From the NCBI RefSeq assembly GCF_025175675.1, contig NZ_JANIOA010000042.1, forward strand, positions 1 to 35,488: a stretch of 35,488 nucleotides of DNA. The letters are read 5' to 3'. This stretch comes from Sedimenticola hydrogenitrophicus (GTDB taxonomy: Bacteria; Pseudomonadota; Gammaproteobacteria; Chromatiales; Chromatiaceae). Shown piece after piece: positions 32,935-35,488 of this stretch. Each line of letters starts with the position of its first letter. Position 1 is the stretch's first letter. The position numbers and the translations under genes are program-made. The notes beneath the pieces were generated by a model. It was not told the origin of the DNA and made no database searches. It saw only the letters and a list, made by a program, of their open reading frames with translations.

Positions 32935-32940
32935 TATAAT
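32935..32940. promoter_or_regulatory. Candidate bidirectional -10 box between yggS and pilT
   Basis: CTATAATAG reads TATAAT on the plus strand and TATTAT on the minus strand, so it could serve both divergent genes. It lies 23 bases before the yggS start and 153 before pilT. Neither direction has a good -35 match, so this is tentative. Confidence 0.3.
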
Positions 32941-33092
32941 AGTGTGGTAGTGGTCGCGCTAGGATATTACAACAAAAAACGCCAGTTTCCCCAATAATGG
33001 TCGCTACTCCATCAGGGGGCGGCACCGGGAATGCCGGTGAGCTGGTATCACGACGTGCCATACCGATAACAAAATGACGGGAGAAGGGTTGT

Positions 33093-34133
33093 ATGGATAT
33101 TGCTGAGCTGCTTGCCTTCAGCGTCAAGCATGAGGCGTCCGACTTGCACATTTCGGCGGGATTGCCACCGATGATCCGGGTGGACGGGGATATTCGCCGG
33201 ATCAACGTGCCGGCGCTGGATCACAAGATCGTTCATGGTCTGGTCTACGACATCATGAATGACAAACAGCGGAAGGATTACGAGGAGTTTCTGGAAACCG
33301 ATTTCTCCTTCGAGATTCCGGGGCTGGCCCGCTTCCGTGTCAATGCCTTCAACCAGGATCGCGGCGCCTCGGCGGTGTTCCGTACCATCCCCTCCAAGGT
33401 ACTGAACCTGGAAGACCTGGGCTGTCCGGAGACCTTCAAGGATATCGTCAATGTCCCCCGCGGACTGGTGCTGGTGACCGGGCCGACCGGCTCGGGCAAA
33501 TCCACCACCCTGGCGGCGATGATGGATTACAAGAACGACAACGAATATGCCCACATCCTCACCATCGAGGATCCGATCGAGTTCGTGCATACCAGCAAGA
33601 AGTGCCTGATCAATCAGCGCGAGGTGCACCGCGATACCCTGGGCTTCTCCGAGGCGTTGCGTTCGGCATTGCGTGAGGATCCGGATATCATCCTGGTGGG
33701 CGAGCTGCGCGACCTGGAGACCATCCGACTGGCATTGACGGCGGCCGAGACCGGCCACCTGGTGTTCGGCACCCTGCATACCAGTTCGGCGGCCAAGACC
33801 ATCGACCGTATTATCGATGTGTTCCCGGCCGGCGAGAAGTCGATGGTGCGCTCCATGCTGTCCGAGTCGCTGCGTTCGGTGATCGCCCAGACCCTGCTGA
33901 AGAAGGTGGGGGGCGGCCGTACCGCCGCCTGGGAGATCATGGTCGGTACCCCGGCGATCCGCAACCTGATCCGCGAGGACAAGGTGGCGCAGATGTATTC
34001 GGCGATCCAGACCGGGCAGGCCCACGGCATGCAGACCCTGGACCAGCATCTGCAGGAGTTGGTGAAGAAGGGGATGATCAGCCGGCTGGATGCCCGCGCC
34101 AAGGCGGCCAACAAGGCGATATTCAGCGGTTGA
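33093..34133 (+). CDS. pilT: Type IV pilus retraction ATPase PilT
   Basis: PilT is a hexameric cytoplasmic motor that depolymerises type IV pili, driving twitching and DNA uptake. The 346-residue protein begins MDIAELLAFSVKHEASDLHI, has the Walker A GPTGSGKST (130-138), the Asp box TIEDPIEFVH, Walker B ILVGELRD, the His box HLVFGTLHT, and the C-terminal AIRNLIREDK motif required for retraction. GGGAGAAGGG precedes the ATG. Standard length. It is followed by pilU after 48 bp. Confidence 0.97.
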   Translation: MDIAELLAFSVKHEASDLHISAGLPPMIRVDGDIRRINVPALDHKIVHGLVYDIMNDKQRKDYEEFLETDFSFEIPGLARFRVNAFNQDRGASAVFRTIPSKVLNLEDLGCPETFKDIVNVPRGLVLVTGPTGSGKSTTLAAMMDYKNDNEYAHILTIEDPIEFVHTSKKCLINQREVHRDTLGFSEALRSALREDPDIILVGELRDLETIRLALTAAETGHLVFGTLHTSSAAKTIDRIIDVFPAGEKSMVRSMLSESLRSVIAQTLLKKVGGGRTAAWEIMVGTPAIRNLIREDKVAQMYSAIQTGQAHGMQTLDQHLQELVKKGMISRLDARAKAANKAIFSG

Positions 34134-34181
34134 GGCAGGCGTGAATCATGGAGCCGATGGATATCGGCAGCGAGGTAGATA

Positions 34182-35306
34182 GTGGACTTTAATGCAATCT
34201 TGAATCTGATGGCCCAGAAAAAGGCCTCCGACCTCTTTGTCACCGCGGGCATGCCGCCCTGTATCAAGGTGAACGGTCGCATCATGCCGGTGGCCAAGGG
34301 CAAGTTCAACGACGAGCAGTCGCGGGAACTGGTGATGAGTATCATGAGCCCGGCACAGCGCGAGGAGTTTTCCCAGACCAACGAGTGCAACTTCGCGGTC
34401 AGTTCCAAGGGGGCCGGCCGTTTCCGGGTCAGTGCCTTCGTGCAGCGCGATGCCGTCGGCATGGTGCTGCGGCGTATCGAGACGCGGATCCCGGAGATCC
34501 AGGACCTGCTCCTACCGCCGATACTGAAGGAGCTGGCGCTGGCCAAGCGCGGCATCGTCTTCTTTGTCGGCGCCACCGGTACCGGCAAGTCCACCTCGCT
34601 GGCCTCCCTGGTCGGTTACCGCAACCGCAACAGTTCCGGACATATCGTCACCATCGAGGATCCAATCGAGTTCATCCACAACCATGACGGCTGCATCATC
34701 ACCCAGCGCGAGGTGGGGATCGATACCGAGTCCTACGAGGTGGCGCTGAGAAACACCCTGCGCCAGGCCCCGGATGTGATCCTGATCGGCGAGATCCGCA
34801 CCCGCGAGACCATGGATCACGCCATCGCCTTTGCCGAGACCGGCCACCTGGTACTCTCCACCCTGCATGCCAACAACGCCAACCAGGCGCTGGACCGGAT
34901 GATCAATTTCTTCCCCGAGGACCGCCGCGACCAGGTGTTCATGGATCTGTCGCTGAATCTGCGCGCGGTCATCGCCCAGCAGCTGATCCGGCGGCCCGAC
35001 GGCAAGAGCCGACGGCCGGTGGTGGAGGTCCTGATCAATACCCCGCTGGCCTCCGACCTGATCCGCAAGGGTGAGGTGCACAAGCTGAAGGAACTGATGA
35101 AGCGCTCCACCGAGCAGGGCATGATCACCTTCGATCAGGCGCTCTACAAGCTCTACACCGACGGCGAGATCACCTACGAGGACGCCATCCTGTACGCCGA
35201 CTCGGCCAACGAGGTGCGCCTGATGATCAAGCTGGGCGGCGGCGAGGCGGAACGCCATGCCGCGCGGATGAATACGGTCTCACTGCTCGACCAGGAAGAT
35301 ATCTAG
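34182..35306 (+). CDS. pilU: PilT-dependent retraction ATPase PilU
   Basis: PilU is the accessory retraction ATPase that adds force to PilT. The 374-residue product starts with GTG at 34182 (MDFNAILNLMAQKKASDLFV) with GAGG upstream. It has Walker A GATGTGKST (130-138), TIEDPIEFIH, ILIGEIRTRETMDHA and HLVLSTLHANN, and a longer C-terminal tail than PilT (GGGEAERHAARMN). The EIRTRETMDHAIAFAETG segment distinguishes PilU from PilT. No pilus structural genes are in the window. Confidence 0.96.
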   Translation: MDFNAILNLMAQKKASDLFVTAGMPPCIKVNGRIMPVAKGKFNDEQSRELVMSIMSPAQREEFSQTNECNFAVSSKGAGRFRVSAFVQRDAVGMVLRRIETRIPEIQDLLLPPILKELALAKRGIVFFVGATGTGKSTSLASLVGYRNRNSSGHIVTIEDPIEFIHNHDGCIITQREVGIDTESYEVALRNTLRQAPDVILIGEIRTRETMDHAIAFAETGHLVLSTLHANNANQALDRMINFFPEDRRDQVFMDLSLNLRAVIAQQLIRRPDGKSRRPVVEVLINTPLASDLIRKGEVHKLKELMKRSTEQGMITFDQALYKLYTDGEITYEDAILYADSANEVRLMIKLGGGEAERHAARMNTVSLLDQEDI

Positions 35307-35314
35307 GCTTCCGC

Positions 35315-35337
35315 GTGGGCACAAAAAGCGTGCCCAC
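35315..35337. terminator. Hairpin after pilU
   Basis: GTGGGCAC (35315-35322) pairs perfectly with GTGCCCAC (35330-35337) around AAAAAGC, beginning 8 bases past the pilU stop. No T-run follows, so it may be a repeat-type hairpin rather than a true intrinsic terminator. The remaining 151 bases to the window end show no gene I can support. Confidence 0.5.
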
Positions 35338-35488
35338 CCTGCCCGGCTGCAAAGCGGCAAACCATGGCGAAGCGGATAGTTAACTAGACACTGCTGTCCC
35401 ACAAAATCTTGCATTGTGCCATTACAACCCGTTGTTTATAAATGATATTGAAACCAACAACGAAACACGAAGACATGCAAAGGCAATT

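Overview
The window reads as chromosomal DNA of a GC-rich gammaproteobacterium. Three gene orders point there: the LPS-transport/sigma-54 cluster (yrbG-kdsD-kdsC-lptC-lptA-lptB-rpoN-hpf-ptsN-rapZ-ptsH-ptsI-mgtE), the yggS-proC-yggT-yggU cluster facing divergent pilT-pilU, and an Alvin-type 2[4Fe-4S] ferredoxin. A Chromatiales-like or sulfur-oxidising relative is my guess from gene style and repeats; no marker gene in the window proves it. I see no rRNA, tRNA, CRISPR, phage or transposase gene.

Layout: (1) 1-1645, minus strand: the 5' end of a DUF2283 gene, then mobA and fdhD (molybdenum cofactor and formate dehydrogenase maturation). (2) 1646-2077: a small foldback element with 3-bp flanking duplications, then a structured segment ending in a rho-independent terminator with no plus-strand gene before it. 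(3) 2078-4402, plus: ferredoxin, gamma-glutamyltransferase, small cysteine protein. (4) 4403-4738: a repeat nest. (5) 4739-9457, minus: mutM, then a tightly overlapping operon of ABC ATPase, ABC permease, GldG-like protein and DUF4340 protein. (6) 9718-13066, minus: a 55-residue unknown gene with its own promoter, and a large NIT-HAMP-PAS-GGDEF-EAL protein. (7) 13267-14855, plus: SlyD-type isomerase, GNAT acetyltransferase, DUF924 protein. (8) 15065-27419, minus: ppnP, mgtE, then the long conserved run from ptsI back to yrbG. (9) 27550-32912, minus: small zinc-ribbon-like protein, DUF4426 protein, dynamin-like GTPase, yggU, yggT, proC, yggS. (10) 33093-35306, plus: pilT and pilU, the twitching-motility retraction ATPases.

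Functionally, KdsD and KdsC make Kdo for lipopolysaccharide, and LptC, LptA and LptB move lipopolysaccharide to the outer membrane. RpoN, HPF, EIIA-Ntr, RapZ, HPr and EI form the nitrogen-PTS and stress-regulation block. The cluster has no mannose-type EIIA and no HprK.

The genes are mostly ordinary housekeeping genes. The less ordinary material is the set of non-coding foldback and palindromic elements, the possible small RNA before the ferredoxin, an FdhD lacking the second cysteine of the usual pair, the 55-residue unknown gene, and a dynamin-like gene where metX-metW often sit. I found no clear multi-gene system that looks wholly new.
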